Source: Herbinix luporum
GTDB taxonomy: Bacteria; Bacillota; Clostridia; Lachnospirales; Lachnospiraceae
Assembly (NCBI RefSeq): GCF_900070325.1
Contig: NZ_LN879430.1
Coordinates: 1,109,379 to 1,173,378 of the forward strand
DNA: 64,000 nt
Direction of reading: 5' to 3'
Part shown: positions 39,375 to 49,159 of the stretch, one piece after another
Position numbering within the stretch: position 1 is the stretch's first letter
Layout of the letters: each line of letters begins with the position of its first letter
Notes under the pieces: model-generated
Databases searched by the model: none
Told to the model about the DNA's origin: nothing
The model's input: the letters and a program-made list of their open reading frames with translations, nothing else
Translations under genes and position numbers: made by a program

Positions 39375-40226
39375 GTGCAGGAAAGAGAACATTTAATTAA
39401 CAAAAAGAGAATAGTTGTAAAAATCGGATCGGCCTCACTGACCCATAAGGAGACCGGACAGCTTGACTTAGATAAAATGGAAAGGTTGGTAAGAATTTTA
39501 ACTAACCTAAGAAATCAAGGAAAGGATGTTATATTAGTTACATCTGGTGCCATAGCAGTAGGAAGAAACACCTTGGGCTTTTTAGAAAAGCCTAAAGAAC
39601 GTTCGATTAAACAGGCCTGTGCTGCAGTAGGTCAAGCAAGGCTTATGATGGTCTATCAAAAATTATTTTCTGAATATAATCAAGTTGCTGCCCAAATACT
39701 TATGACAAAACATACTATGCTTAATGATATAAGCAGGGAAAATGCCCAAAATACTTTTAATGAATTATTTAGCCTGGGAGTAATTCCCATTGTCAATGAA
39801 AATGATACCGTATCAACCGATGAGCTGGACTTTGGTGATAATGATACCTTATCAGCCATTGTTACGGCCTTGGTAGGAGGAGACTTGTTGATTTTATTAT
39901 CTGATATAGACGGTTTTTATACGGATGACCCCCATAAAAACCAGGATGCAACCATGATATCCTGTGTAAGAGAAATAAATGATGAACTTTTACAAATGGC
40001 AAAATCCACAACCGGCTGCAATCTTGGAACAGGGGGAATGGCTACCAAGATATCCGCTGCAAAAATAGCCAATGCCTCCGGGGCTGATATGGTTATCACT
40101 AACGGAGACGATGTAAGAAATATCAACCGAGTTATTGAGGGCAAAGAAATAGGTACTCTTTTTTTAGCCCATAAAGCAAAAGATTTTAACATTATGGATT
40201 ACATAAGAACTAAGCAATATAATTAA
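39375..40226 (+). CDS. proB: Glutamate 5-kinase
   Basis: A 283-residue amino-acid kinase for the first step of proline synthesis. Conserved blocks are RIVVKIGSASLT, LVTSGAIAVGR, PIVNENDTVST and FGDNDTLSAIV, LLSDIDGFYTDDP, and GTGGMATKISAA. It lacks the C-terminal PUA domain of E. coli ProB (367 residues), a short form known from other bacteria. Start is GTG at 39375 after GGAGGTAAC. It is followed by ynzC and fau before proA. Confidence 0.97.
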   Translation: MQEREHLINKKRIVVKIGSASLTHKETGQLDLDKMERLVRILTNLRNQGKDVILVTSGAIAVGRNTLGFLEKPKERSIKQACAAVGQARLMMVYQKLFSEYNQVAAQILMTKHTMLNDISRENAQNTFNELFSLGVIPIVNENDTVSTDELDFGDNDTLSAIVTALVGGDLLILLSDIDGFYTDDPHKNQDATMISCVREINDELLQMAKSTTGCNLGTGGMATKISAAKIANASGADMVITNGDDVRNINRVIEGKEIGTLFLAHKAKDFNIMDYIRTKQYN

Positions 40227-40240
40227 TAAGGAGCAAGATA

Positions 40241-40450
40241 ATGAATATAAACATAGACAGAATAAATGAATTATACCGCAAATCCCAATCAGTAGGATTA
40301 ACCGAAGAAGAAAAAGAAGAACAGGCCTATCTTAGAAGTGAATATATTAAAGCCATAAGAAAAAACTTAAGGGGAACCTTAGATAATGTAAGCTTTGTAA
40401 ATCCAGACGGATCAATTACTAAGGCAGGGGATAAAAAGAAAAATAATTAA
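40241..40450 (+). CDS. ynzC: DUF896 protein, YnzC family
   Basis: A 69-residue protein with the family signature INELYRKSQSVGLTEEEKEEQAYLRSEYI followed by IRKNLRGTLDNVSFVNPDG. YnzC of Bacillus is a small helical-hairpin protein; some relatives are linked to the SOS response, but no biochemical function is established. It sits 14 bases after proB in the same operon. Confidence 0.9.
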   Translation: MNINIDRINELYRKSQSVGLTEEEKEEQAYLRSEYIKAIRKNLRGTLDNVSFVNPDGSITKAGDKKKNN

Positions 40451-40474
40451 TAAACGTGCAAAAAGGATGATATC

Positions 40475-41050
40475 ATGACTAAGAATGAAATCCGCAGCCT
40501 TATCAAAGAAAAAAGGAATAATCTTACCCTAAGAATTCGTAGAGAATATGATAAGGATATTCATGAAAGGTTATTTGAACTACCTGAGTTTAAGGATTGT
40601 AATAAATTATTTACCTATGTATCATTTGGCTCAGAGGTAGATACTTTTGCCATAATAAATAAGGCCTTAGGGATGAAGAAAGAGGTATATATCCCTAAGG
40701 TGGAAGGAAAAAATCTTAACTTCTATAAAATTAATAAGCTTGAGGGTCTGGTTCGGAGTAAATTTGGTATTTTAGAACCGGAGGGTATAAATAATCCCTA
40801 TCTAGCATCCCATTTGCAAGAAGATAATAAGCTTATGCTACTTCCGGGTCTTGCTTTTGATAAGTATGGCAACAGGATAGGGTATGGTGCAGGATATTAT
40901 GACCGTTACCTAGGGGCCTATTCTATAAATAATTGGATTAAAATTGCCCTAGCATATGACTTTCAAATTATGGATAGGTTAAATGTTAATGAATATGATA
41001 TAAGGACAGATTATATTGTAACTGATAAGAGGGTAATCTCTTGTAATTAA
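40475..41050 (+). CDS. 5-formyltetrahydrofolate cyclo-ligase
   Basis: A 191-residue enzyme that converts 5-formyl-THF to 5,10-methenyl-THF with ATP. The signature GYGAGYYDRYL (phosphate binding) and LLPGLAFDKYGNRIG are clear, as is the N-terminal basic helix KNEIRSLIKEKR. It lies between ynzC and proA with short gaps. The ATG follows AAAGGATGATATC. Confidence 0.94.
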   Translation: MTKNEIRSLIKEKRNNLTLRIRREYDKDIHERLFELPEFKDCNKLFTYVSFGSEVDTFAIINKALGMKKEVYIPKVEGKNLNFYKINKLEGLVRSKFGILEPEGINNPYLASHLQEDNKLMLLPGLAFDKYGNRIGYGAGYYDRYLGAYSINNWIKIALAYDFQIMDRLNVNEYDIRTDYIVTDKRVISCN

Positions 41051-41073
41051 TATTTATATGAAGGAGGTTAAAG

Positions 41074-42321
41074 ATGAGATCTTTAGAAGAAATTGGTATG
41101 CTGGCAAAGAAAGCCTCGGTTAAATTAGCTCTTCTGCTTCAAGATGAAAAAAACAAGGCACTAAAAGCATGTGCCGCTGCTCTTATTGATATGCAGGATA
41201 AGATATTAGAAGCCAATCAAGAAGATGTAAAGAGGTCTAGGGAAAATGGAGTTAAAGAATCCTTGATTGACAGGCTTATGCTTACTCCCGAAAGAATAAA
41301 AGCTATGGCAGATGGCCTTATAGAAGTATCTGCCCTTCCCGACCCCATAGGGGAGGTAATATCCATGCAGCTTAGGCCCAATGGACTTACCATAGGAGAA
41401 AAAAGGGTACCATTAGGTGTTATAGGGATGATTTATGAGTCTAGGCCCAATGTAACTGCAGATGCATTTGCATTATGTTTTAAGACAGGAAATGCTGTAA
41501 TTCTTCGTGGTGGTAGCGACGCCATAAAATCCAATATGGCCATAGTAGCAGCCTTGCACAAAGGATTAAAAGAAGCCGGTGTAACGAAAGATGCAGTTTT
41601 ACTTATTGAGGATACATCCAGAGAAATAGCAAATAAGATGATGAGACTGGATGATTACATAGATGTACTGATTCCTAGAGGTGGAGCTGGACTTATAGGT
41701 TCTGTTAAAGAAAATAGCAGTATTCCCGTAATCGAAACAGGTACCGGTAATTGTCATATTTATGTAGATGAATTTGCAGATTTTGATATGGCTCTTGATA
41801 TTATTGACAATGCAAAAACTCAAAGGCTTGGGGTTTGCAACACTTGTGAATCCTTAGTTATTCATGAGAAAATCAGTAAGGAATTTATACCTAAGCTTTA
41901 TCAAAGGCTTAATGCAAAAGGTATAGAAATTCGAGCGGACGAAAGAGCTTGTGCCATCTGTTCGGAATTTACTCCTGCCACAGAAGAAGATTATGCCACA
42001 GAATATCTAGACAAAATCATATCCTTAAAGGTAGTTGATAGTATAGATGAGGCTATCTTGCACATCAACAAATATAATACTAAGCATTCTGACGCCATTA
42101 TTACAAAGGATTATAATAATGCCATGAAATTTCATAATGAAATTGATGCGGCTGCTGTGTATGTTAATGCCTCAACAAGATTTACTGACGGTAATGAATT
42201 TGGTTTTGGTGCAGAAATAGGCATAAGCACTCAAAAGCTTCATGCCAGGGGGCCAATGGGACTTAAGGCCTTGACTACAACTAAATATATAATATTTGGT
42301 AACGGACAGATAAGGCAGTAA
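41074..42321 (+). CDS. proA: Glutamate-5-semialdehyde dehydrogenase (gamma-glutamyl phosphate reductase)
   Basis: A 415-residue NADPH-dependent aldehyde-dehydrogenase-fold enzyme for the second step of proline synthesis. Landmarks include [45 protein letters not shown], the catalytic Cys in [14 protein letters not shown], and [28 protein letters not shown]. The product cyclises and is reduced by ProC (51041). The ATG follows GAAGGAGG. Confidence 0.98.
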   Translation: MRSLEEIGMLAKKASVKLALLLQDEKNKALKACAAALIDMQDKILEANQEDVKRSRENGVKESLIDRLMLTPERIKAMADGLIEVSALPDPIGEVISMQLRPNGLTIGEKRVPLGVIGMIYESRPNVTADAFALCFKTGNAVILRGGSDAIKSNMAIVAALHKGLKEAGVTKDAVLLIEDTSREIANKMMRLDDYIDVLIPRGGAGLIGSVKENSSIPVIETGTGNCHIYVDEFADFDMALDIIDNAKTQRLGVCNTCESLVIHEKISKEFIPKLYQRLNAKGIEIRADERACAICSEFTPATEEDYATEYLDKIISLKVVDSIDEAILHINKYNTKHSDAIITKDYNNAMKFHNEIDAAAVYVNASTRFTDGNEFGFGAEIGISTQKLHARGPMGLKALTTTKYIIFGNGQIRQ

Positions 42322-42367
42322 GGTACAATTTTTATAAGTTATAAAAACATAGAAAGAAGGTAGATGA

Positions 42368-43342
42368 ATGTCAGGAAAAGTTGTATACGATTTCCCTTCT
42401 GGGGAAAATTTGCGAGGTTTCTTTAAAAAGATTAAAAAGCTTATACCTATCCTAATCTTACTACTGTTAATTGCTATATTTTCACTTGACTCTTTTTACA
42501 CAATAAAAGAGCAAGAGCAGGCAGTGGTAATAACCTTTGGAAAGGCTAAGACGGTTAAGGATGCCGGACTTCACTTAAAGATACCTCTTATTCAGAAGGT
42601 AGAAAAAGTAGATACTACTATAAAAGGCTTTCCCATTGGATACGATGAATATACCAATGAAACAGTAGAAAGCGAAGCGGTTATGATTACCAGAGATTTT
42701 AACTTTGTTAATGTAGACTTTTTTGTAGAGTATAAGGTGGCAGATCCAGTAAAGTTTTTATACGCTTCCTCAGATCCGGTTACTATACTTAAAAATATTG
42801 CACAGAGCAATATCCGTACTATTGTAGGAAGCTTTGATGTTGACAGTGTTATAACTGACGGAAAATATGAAATACAGTCAAAAATCAAAGAAGCCATTAT
42901 AGAAAATCTCATGGAACATGATATAGGTCTTATGCTTATTAATATAACAATCCAAGATTCTGAGCCTCCTACCAGTGAGGTTATGGAAGCATTTAAATCA
43001 GTTGAAACTGCCAAGCAGGGTAAAGAAACAGCGATTAATAATGCCAATAAGTATCGTAATGAAAAACTGCCCCAGGCAAAAGCTGAAGTTGATAAGATTC
43101 TTCAACAGGCTGAGTCCACAAAAGCAAAGCGAATTAACGAAGCAGAGGCAGCAGTAGCAAGATTTAATGAAATGTATAAGGAATATAAAAAATATCCTTT
43201 AGTAACCAAGGAAAGAATGTTTTATGAAGCCATGGAAGATATCCTTCCTTCACTTAAAGTGATTATTGACAGCGGAGACGGAAATATTAATAAGTTCCTG
43301 CCCCTAGGACCGATTATGGAAGGAGGAAGTGCTAATGAGTAA
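42368..43342 (+). CDS. hflK: Protease modulator HflK (SPFH/band 7)
   Basis: A 324-residue membrane protein: one N-terminal membrane segment (residues about 24-45) then a band-7/SPFH domain (TIKEQEQAVVITFGKAKTVKDAGLHLKIPLIQ) and a coiled-coil region rich in Lys, Glu and Ala (residues 215-275). HflK and HflC assemble into a large cage around the FtsH protease in E. coli. ftsH itself is not in the window. hflC overlaps it by 8 bases. The N-terminus lacks the Gly-rich extension of the E. coli protein. Confidence 0.9.
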   Translation: MSGKVVYDFPSGENLRGFFKKIKKLIPILILLLLIAIFSLDSFYTIKEQEQAVVITFGKAKTVKDAGLHLKIPLIQKVEKVDTTIKGFPIGYDEYTNETVESEAVMITRDFNFVNVDFFVEYKVADPVKFLYASSDPVTILKNIAQSNIRTIVGSFDVDSVITDGKYEIQSKIKEAIIENLMEHDIGLMLINITIQDSEPPTSEVMEAFKSVETAKQGKETAINNANKYRNEKLPQAKAEVDKILQQAESTKAKRINEAEAAVARFNEMYKEYKKYPLVTKERMFYEAMEDILPSLKVIIDSGDGNINKFLPLGPIMEGGSANE

Positions 43343-44219
43343 AAAGGTAAAAAGAATATCGGGAGTTTTCCTGATACTACTAATAATAGCTGCAGCAGTA
43401 CTTTTATCCACCTCTTTAGTGGTTACAAAAGAAGATGAATACTCTATTATAAAGCGATTTGGGAAAATTGAGCGGGTAATTGATAGTGCCGGATTATCAA
43501 TTAAAACTCCATTTGTGGAGACCGTAGATAAGCTGCCAAAGAATATTCAATTTTATGATATGCCCCAATCCGATGTTATAACTGTAGATAAAAAAACCAT
43601 GGTAGCAGACAGTTATGTTCTTTGGAAAATAAGCGATCCTATATTATTTGCTCAGACCCTAAACTCTTCCATAACCTTAGCTGAGAGCAGAATTAATACT
43701 ACCGTATATAATGCTATGAAAAATGTAATCAGTAGCAATACCCAAAATGAGGTTATAAGCGGTAGAGACGGGGAGCTTAATGCTGCATTTATGAATGATA
43801 TAGGTGATACCATGGAGCAATATGGTATACATCTTATAACAGTGGAAAATAAACATCTGGATTTACCCAGTGATAACAAAAATGCCGTATTTGAAAGAAT
43901 GATTTCCGAACGTGCCCAGATGGCTGCTACATATACAGCTGAAGGAGAATCAGAAGCCCAGATGATTCGCAACAGTACAGATAAGGAAATAGAAATAAGC
44001 ATTTCAAATGCTCAGACAGAAGCAGCTAAAATCATTGCTGAGGGAGAAGCTGAATATATGAAGATATTATCAAAGGCCTATCAAGATCCCTCTAAGAGTG
44101 AATTTTATACCTTTATTAGAGCATTAGATGCAGCCAAAAACTCTTTAAAAGGCTCCGACAAGACACTTATACTATCTGAGGATTCACCACTGGCACAGAT
44201 ATTTTATAATCTTGATTAA
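43335..44219 (+). CDS. hflC: Protease modulator HflC (SPFH/band 7)
   Basis: A 294-residue band-7 protein with a membrane segment at about residues 8-27, then STSLVVTKEDEYSIIKRFGKIERVIDSAGLSIKTPFVETVDKL, and a coiled coil ending in SSKAYQDP-like sequence (LSKAYQDPSKSEFYTFIRALDAAK), close to HflC of other bacteria. The ATG at 43335 is 8 bases after AGGAGG, inside the end of hflK; an in-frame GTG at 43329 is too close to that site. Partner of HflK. Confidence 0.92.
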   Translation: MSKKVKRISGVFLILLIIAAAVLLSTSLVVTKEDEYSIIKRFGKIERVIDSAGLSIKTPFVETVDKLPKNIQFYDMPQSDVITVDKKTMVADSYVLWKISDPILFAQTLNSSITLAESRINTTVYNAMKNVISSNTQNEVISGRDGELNAAFMNDIGDTMEQYGIHLITVENKHLDLPSDNKNAVFERMISERAQMAATYTAEGESEAQMIRNSTDKEIEISISNAQTEAAKIIAEGEAEYMKILSKAYQDPSKSEFYTFIRALDAAKNSLKGSDKTLILSEDSPLAQIFYNLD

Positions 44220-44312
44220 AGATTAACTTTCGGCTCTATTAAGTTAAACCTTAAGCATAACTTTTATTATTTTCTCATAGGTTGTAATTGAAGTATTAAT
44301 AGGAGCATGCAT

Positions 44313-45278
44313 ATGATTATCGATTTTAGCAAACCTATGTATTCCTATGAAGATTTAATTACAGATAGCAAAGTTTTAGTAAAAGAGTATAACAAAATCA
44401 TAAAATATGTCACGATTGGCACTTCCCATGACAATCGTGACATTGTTATGCTTAAATTGGGAACAGGAAGAAAATATATCCTTTTTTGTGGTGGGGTCCA
44501 TGGAAGAGAAAATATTAATCCCATAGTACTTTTAAAAATCGCAGAATTCTATGCCAATCAGTATGAGAATTTTAATAAAGTAAAAGAAAAATTTGACTTG
44601 ATGTTAAAAAAAAATTCAGATAATATAGAGAAGCAGTATGATAAAATGCTTTTTGGAAAATGTGTTTATGAATTATTACAAACCTATACCATCCTGATGA
44701 TTCCACTTTTAAATCCCGATGGTTATATGATATCATTATATGGTTATGATGCCATTAATAATCCGGAACTTAGGAGAAAGTGCATATTAACAGGCTATAA
44801 GCATATAGAGTGGAAATTTAACGGCCGTGCTGTTGATATTAATAGAAACTTTCCCTGCAGATCTTGGAAGCCAAAAGGTCCGGGTGACTATGCTTCTAGT
44901 GAGATGGAAACTCAAGCCCTGATACAAACATTTCACAACTATCGTATTAAATGCTTTATTGATTTTCATTCCCGGGGTCAGTCTATTTATTACTACCGAA
45001 ATAGTATGCCCCCTTCCTATAATAAAAATCAGTTTGCAATAGCAAAAAGATTAAAAGATATTACAAAGTATACGCTGGTTGATCCAAAAGATGAAATCGA
45101 ACAGGGAGATAGTGGAGGTAATACTGTACATTATTTTTCTGAGCGTTTTTACAAACCGGCATTAACAATAGAAACCGTTGATGAAAATGCAGCTTTTCCC
45201 TTAGATATTAAATACCGCAGTTTAACCTTTGAAGAAATTAAACTGGTATTATTTGAGTTGGGAGGCTTATCAATATAA
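44313..45278 (+). CDS. M14 family zinc carboxypeptidase
   Basis: A 321-residue peptidase of the carboxypeptidase A superfamily. Zinc ligands His and Glu are in FCGGVHGRENINP, the third His in CFIDFHSRGQS, the substrate-binding NRNFP in DINRNFPCRSW, and the catalytic Glu in LTIETVDENAAFP. It resembles gamma-D-glutamyl-diaminopimelate peptidases that act on muropeptides. No signal peptide is visible, so it may be cytoplasmic or spore-associated. The ATG at 44313 lies 8 bases after AGGAGC; ATG at 44307 is also possible. Confidence 0.88.
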   Translation: MIIDFSKPMYSYEDLITDSKVLVKEYNKIIKYVTIGTSHDNRDIVMLKLGTGRKYILFCGGVHGRENINPIVLLKIAEFYANQYENFNKVKEKFDLMLKKNSDNIEKQYDKMLFGKCVYELLQTYTILMIPLLNPDGYMISLYGYDAINNPELRRKCILTGYKHIEWKFNGRAVDINRNFPCRSWKPKGPGDYASSEMETQALIQTFHNYRIKCFIDFHSRGQSIYYYRNSMPPSYNKNQFAIAKRLKDITKYTLVDPKDEIEQGDSGGNTVHYFSERFYKPALTIETVDENAAFPLDIKYRSLTFEEIKLVLFELGGLSI

Positions 45279-45307
45279 ATACAAAGGACATAAATTTGGA
45301 GGTAACA

Positions 45308-46753
45308 GTGGAAAATAATATAAATATAAATAAAATTGAAGCAGATAAACAGCTGGAGATTATAAAAGAGCTAAATCAAAGATTTGAAGAAGAATATGAA
45401 AAAACAGGAATTAGAAAAACTTATCATATTGTAACCTTTGGCTGCCAAATGAACAGCCGGGATTCAGAGAAAATATCCGGTATCTTAAAACAAATCGGCT
45501 ATGTAGAAACCGATACTGAGGATGCAGATTTTGTTATATATAATACCTGTACGGTCAGAGAAAATGCCAATAACCGTGTATATGGCAGATTAGGCCATTT
45601 AGGTACCTTAAAAAAGAAAAGACCCGGTATGCTGATTGCTTTATGTGGCTGCATGATGCAGGAGAATACTACGGTAGAAAAAATCAAAGAAAGTTATCGT
45701 TTCGTAGATATAATTTTTGGTACCCATAATATATTTAAACTGGCTGAACTGATTAAAATCCGATTGGATAATGAAGAAACCGGCGGTAAGCAATCTGACC
45801 TGATGGTAGTAGATTTATGGAAAGATACAGATATGATTGTTGAAAATCTGCCCAATGATAGGAAATATCCTTTTAAGGCAGGAGTTAATATTATTTTCGG
45901 TTGCAATAATTTCTGTAGTTACTGTATTGTACCTTATGTAAGGGGAAGGGAAAGAAGTCGTAATCCACAGGACATTATAGAAGAAGTAAAAAAATTAGCC
46001 TCAGAGGGTGTAATTGAGGTAATGTTGCTGGGGCAAAATGTTAATTCTTATGGTAAAAACCTTAATCCACCTATGAGTTTTGCCAAGCTTCTTTTAGAGA
46101 TTGAAAAGATTGAGGGTATAGAAAGAATTAGATTTATGACTTCTCATCCCAAGGATCTTTCACAGGAATTAATTGATGTAATGGGTGCTTCTAAAAAGAT
46201 TTGCAAGCATCTTCATCTTCCTTTGCAATCGGGCAGTTCAAGATTATTAAAAATTATGAATCGTAGATATACCAAGGAAGACTATCTTGATTTGGTAGAA
46301 AGAATACGAAAAGCCGTTCCGGATATATCCTTAACTACGGATATAATAGTAGGCTTTCCCGGTGAAACAGAAGAGGATTTCCTTGAAACCTTGGATGTAG
46401 TAAAAAAGGTTAGATTTGATAATGCCTTTACCTTCTTATATTCTAAACGTACAGGAACACCTGCCGCCATCATGGAAAATCAGGTAGAAGAGAAAGTAGC
46501 CAAAGAAAGATTCGATAGACTTTTAGCTGAAATTCAAAATTCAGCTGCAAAATCTTCTTCAAGATATGAGCATACCATTCAAGATGTCTTAGTTGAAGAG
46601 GTTAATACACAGGATGAAAACTTACTTACAGGTAGGTTAAGTAATAATATGCTGGTGCATTTTGCCGGTGATAAAAGCCTAATTGGAAAACTAATTCCGG
46701 TATATTTAGAAGAAAGTAAAGGATTTTATTATATAGGTTCACAAGTAAAATAA
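45308..46753 (+). CDS. miaB: tRNA-2-methylthio-N6-dimethylallyladenosine synthase
   Basis: A 481-residue radical SAM methylthiotransferase. The N-terminal UPF0004 domain holds three cluster Cys (FGCQMNSRDSE, YNTCTVRENA, LCGCMMQE), the radical SAM motif is GCNNFCSYCIVPYVRGRERSR, and a C-terminal TRAM domain (residues 415-480) binds tRNA. The family adds the methylthio group at A37 of tRNAs that read UNN codons; the N-terminal 40 residues are a lineage-specific extension. Start is GTG at 45308, 5 bases after GGAGG. Confidence 0.95.
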   Translation: MENNININKIEADKQLEIIKELNQRFEEEYEKTGIRKTYHIVTFGCQMNSRDSEKISGILKQIGYVETDTEDADFVIYNTCTVRENANNRVYGRLGHLGTLKKKRPGMLIALCGCMMQENTTVEKIKESYRFVDIIFGTHNIFKLAELIKIRLDNEETGGKQSDLMVVDLWKDTDMIVENLPNDRKYPFKAGVNIIFGCNNFCSYCIVPYVRGRERSRNPQDIIEEVKKLASEGVIEVMLLGQNVNSYGKNLNPPMSFAKLLLEIEKIEGIERIRFMTSHPKDLSQELIDVMGASKKICKHLHLPLQSGSSRLLKIMNRRYTKEDYLDLVERIRKAVPDISLTTDIIVGFPGETEEDFLETLDVVKKVRFDNAFTFLYSKRTGTPAAIMENQVEEKVAKERFDRLLAEIQNSAAKSSSRYEHTIQDVLVEEVNTQDENLLTGRLSNNMLVHFAGDKSLIGKLIPVYLEESKGFYYIGSQVK

Positions 46754-46842
46754 GATGATGACAAGGCCCTTGTAATAATTTTGTAAATAATGTGAAATTA
46801 TATCTGTTAAAATGTTCAAAAACATACCTTATTTGACATGTT

Positions 46843-46890
46843 CGAGTGTATAAATTGACAGTTGATATTAAATTTATGCACTCGATTTTT
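46843..46890 (+). terminator. Intrinsic terminator after miaB
   Basis: CGAGTGTATAAATT (46843-46856) pairs with AATTTATGCACTCG (46871-46884) over 14 positions with one G-U, followed by ATTTTT. The wider gap 46754-47106 also holds the rny promoter and leader, and no gene. Confidence 0.85.
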
Positions 46891-46921
46891 ACAATTTGGT
46901 TAAATAAATCCAGGTCAATAC

Positions 46922-46950
46922 TTGACATATTCCAAAAAACAGTATAAAAT
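46922..46950 (+). promoter_or_regulatory. Sigma-A promoter of rny
   Basis: TTGACA (46922-46927), 17-base spacer, TAAAAT (46945-46950). Predicted start near 46957, giving a leader of about 150 nt. Confidence 0.85.
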
Positions 46951-46996
46951 TTATATATTGTATTATTTATAAAAATGTATTTCTTGTATATTATTT

Positions 46997-47051
46997 GTAA
47001 CTTATTTTAGCAGGGGGATTTTTTTCTGATTCTACCTTGTAAATAAGTTAC
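46997..47051 (+). promoter_or_regulatory. Long-range perfect inverted repeat in the rny leader
   Basis: GTAACTTATTT (46997-47007) and AAATAAGTTAC (47041-47051) are exact inverses separated by 33 bases that contain AGCAGGGGGA and a run of seven T. The hairpin would bring the G-rich and T-rich parts into a large loop. It lies wholly within the leader, 55 bases before the GTG start. Confidence 0.6.
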
Positions 47052-47106
47052 CTATATTAGAATTCATTTTGAATGTACAATGAAAACTTAATAAGGAGGT
47101 GCTCCT

Positions 47107-48654
47107 GTGCTAGAAGTAATTATTGCTATTGTAGTTACCTTCGCGATCACATCTCTCCTTGTTTGGAAACTTGCTACTGCTTATCGAATTAAAGTATATG
47201 AAGCAAAGATAGGCAGCGCAGAGGAAAAAGCAAGGGAAATCATAGATGAAGCTTTAAAAACAGCTGAAACTAAGAAGAGAGAGGCACTGCTCGAAGCAAA
47301 GGAAGAAGCTTTAAAAGCGAAAAATGAATTCGAGCGAGAAACTAGGGAACGAAGAGCAGAGTTACAACGCTATGAGAAACGTGTTCTTACCAAGGAAGAA
47401 ACCTTGGATAGGAAGACTGAAGCACTGGAAAAAAAGGAAGCAAAGCTTTCTGTAAAGGAAGCGGAACTTGATAAGATTAAACAAGAAGTTGAGGAGTTCC
47501 ATGCTAAACAATTACAGGAGCTGGAGAAGATCTCCGGATTAACCTCCGAACAAGCTAAGGAATATCTGTTAAAGACTGTTGAAGAAGATGTAAAACATGA
47601 AACCGCTGTTCTCATTAAGGAATTAGAGAACAAAGCAAAAGAAGAAGCGGACAAAAAAGCCAAGGAATATGTGGTTACAGCCATACAGCGATGTGCAGCT
47701 GATCATGTGGCAGAAACTACAATCTCGGTAGTTCAGCTTCCTAACGATGAAATGAAGGGAAGAATTATCGGTAGAGAGGGAAGAAATATCAGAACCCTTG
47801 AAACCTTAACAGGTGTAGATTTAATTATTGATGACACGCCTGAAGCTGTAATTTTATCAGCCTTTGATCCTATCAGAAGAGAAATTGCAAGAATTGCACT
47901 TGAAAAATTGATAGTTGATGGAAGAATTCATCCTGCTAGAATCGAGGAAATGGTTGAAAAGGCTCACAAAGAAGTTGAGGTGATGATCCGTGAAGCCGGT
48001 GAGGCTGCTACTTTAGAAGTAGGTGTCCATGGAATTCATCCGGAATTAGTTAAACTTCTTGGTAAAATGAAATTTAGGACAAGTTATGGTCAGAATGCCT
48101 TAAAGCATTCAATAGAAGTATCTATTATTGCAGGCTTATTAGCCAGCGAAATTGGAGTTGATGTAAGACTAGCAAAACGTGCCGGTTTATTACATGATAT
48201 CGGCAAATCAGTGGATCATGAAATTGAAGGTACCCATGTTCAGATTGGTGTGGATTTATGTAGAAAATACAAAGAATCTCCAACCGTAATAAATGCAGTG
48301 GGTGCCCATCATGGAGATGAAGAATTCCAATCATTGATTGCATGTATAGTGCAGGCGGCTGATACAATTTCAGCGGCCAGACCGGGAGCAAGACGAGAGA
48401 CCTTGGAAACATATACCAACAGGCTAAAACAATTAGAAGATATTACCAATGGCTTTAGAGGAGTAGACAAGTCATTTGCTATTCAAGCAGGTAGGGAAAT
48501 CCGGGTTATGGTTGTACCGGAACAGATAAGTGACGCAGACATGATTTTATTAGCTCGTGACTTATCTAAGAGAATTGAAAATGAATTAGAATATCCGGGA
48601 CAGATCAAAGTTAATGTAATTAGAGAATCCAGAGTAACTGATTATGCAAAATAA
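47107..48654 (+). CDS. rny: Ribonuclease Y
   Basis: A 515-residue membrane-anchored endoribonuclease that starts mRNA decay in Firmicutes. Order: N-terminal membrane helix (residues 2-20), long coiled coil (about 25-200, rich in Lys/Glu), KH domain ([19 protein letters not shown]), and HD domain ([36 protein letters not shown]). Start is GTG at 47107 after AAGGAGGTGCTCCT. Monocistronic by its own promoter and terminator. Confidence 0.98.
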   Translation: MLEVIIAIVVTFAITSLLVWKLATAYRIKVYEAKIGSAEEKAREIIDEALKTAETKKREALLEAKEEALKAKNEFERETRERRAELQRYEKRVLTKEETLDRKTEALEKKEAKLSVKEAELDKIKQEVEEFHAKQLQELEKISGLTSEQAKEYLLKTVEEDVKHETAVLIKELENKAKEEADKKAKEYVVTAIQRCAADHVAETTISVVQLPNDEMKGRIIGREGRNIRTLETLTGVDLIIDDTPEAVILSAFDPIRREIARIALEKLIVDGRIHPARIEEMVEKAHKEVEVMIREAGEAATLEVGVHGIHPELVKLLGKMKFRTSYGQNALKHSIEVSIIAGLLASEIGVDVRLAKRAGLLHDIGKSVDHEIEGTHVQIGVDLCRKYKESPTVINAVGAHHGDEEFQSLIACIVQAADTISAARPGARRETLETYTNRLKQLEDITNGFRGVDKSFAIQAGREIRVMVVPEQISDADMILLARDLSKRIENELEYPGQIKVNVIRESRVTDYAK

Positions 48655-48669
48655 GAAAATGAAAATTAA

Positions 48670-48698
48670 GGGTGTCGGCATTGCTGACATCCTTTTTT
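48670..48698 (+). terminator. Intrinsic terminator after rny
   Basis: GGGTGTCGGC (48670-48679) pairs with GCTGACATCC (48683-48692) using G-U pairs, 3-base loop, then TTTTTT. Confidence 0.9.
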
Positions 48699-48738
48699 GT
48701 ATGTAAATTTATATTAAGATAAAGCAAACTACCAAGTA

Positions 48739-48767
48739 TTGACAATAAAGTGTAATTATAGTAATAT
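48739..48767 (+). promoter_or_regulatory. Sigma-A type promoter ahead of the degraded lipoprotein
   Basis: TTGACA (48739-48744), 17-base spacer, TAATAT (48762-48767). It precedes the remnant gene by about 140 bases and may still be active. Confidence 0.7.
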
Positions 48768-48906
48768 AGAAATTAATGACAAAATTGATAAAAAAATCCT
48801 ACAAATTAAGAAATTAGGCTTATAATATATGTTCACAGATAAGAGATGATTTGTTGTCAAGATAGTATCTAACTCAGTAAAAGTGTAATATTTAAGGAGA
48901 AATATT

Positions 48907-49159
48907 ATGAGAATTTTAAGAAATATTTTAATAGTTTCCATAATAAGCTTATGTTTTATTTTTAATGCTTGCTCAAAACAAGATGAAGCCAATAACTCGA
49001 AAACATTCACCAATATTAGTAAACCATTAAACCAAATAGATGATGAGAACATAGTATTACTGAACAACTATGTTTGTATATAAGGATGGTATTTATTATA
49101 TAGTTGAAAGCGAAGATAATATTAATAAGACTATAAATAGAACTATGTTTTATGCTTGA
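48907..49159 (+). pseudogene. Remnant of a small lipoprotein gene (frameshift)
   Basis: The ATG at 48907, with AAGGAG upstream, opens a 58-codon frame: a signal peptide with lipobox FNAC (Cys22) then SKQDEANNSKTF, ending at TAA 49081. In the next frame the text MFVYKDGIYYIVESEDN (from 49070 to a TGA at 49157) reads as a natural continuation, so a one-base shift near 49070 probably broke the gene. The original family cannot be named; KDGIYYIVE resembles short beta-repeat units of DUF5050-like lipoproteins (weak). If the 58-residue product is made it would be a tiny lipoprotein. Confidence 0.6.

Noticed and set aside
40241..40450. ynzC as an antitoxin of a toxin-antitoxin pair
   Set aside because: It is small but matches the DUF896/YnzC family, and no toxin-like gene is beside it.
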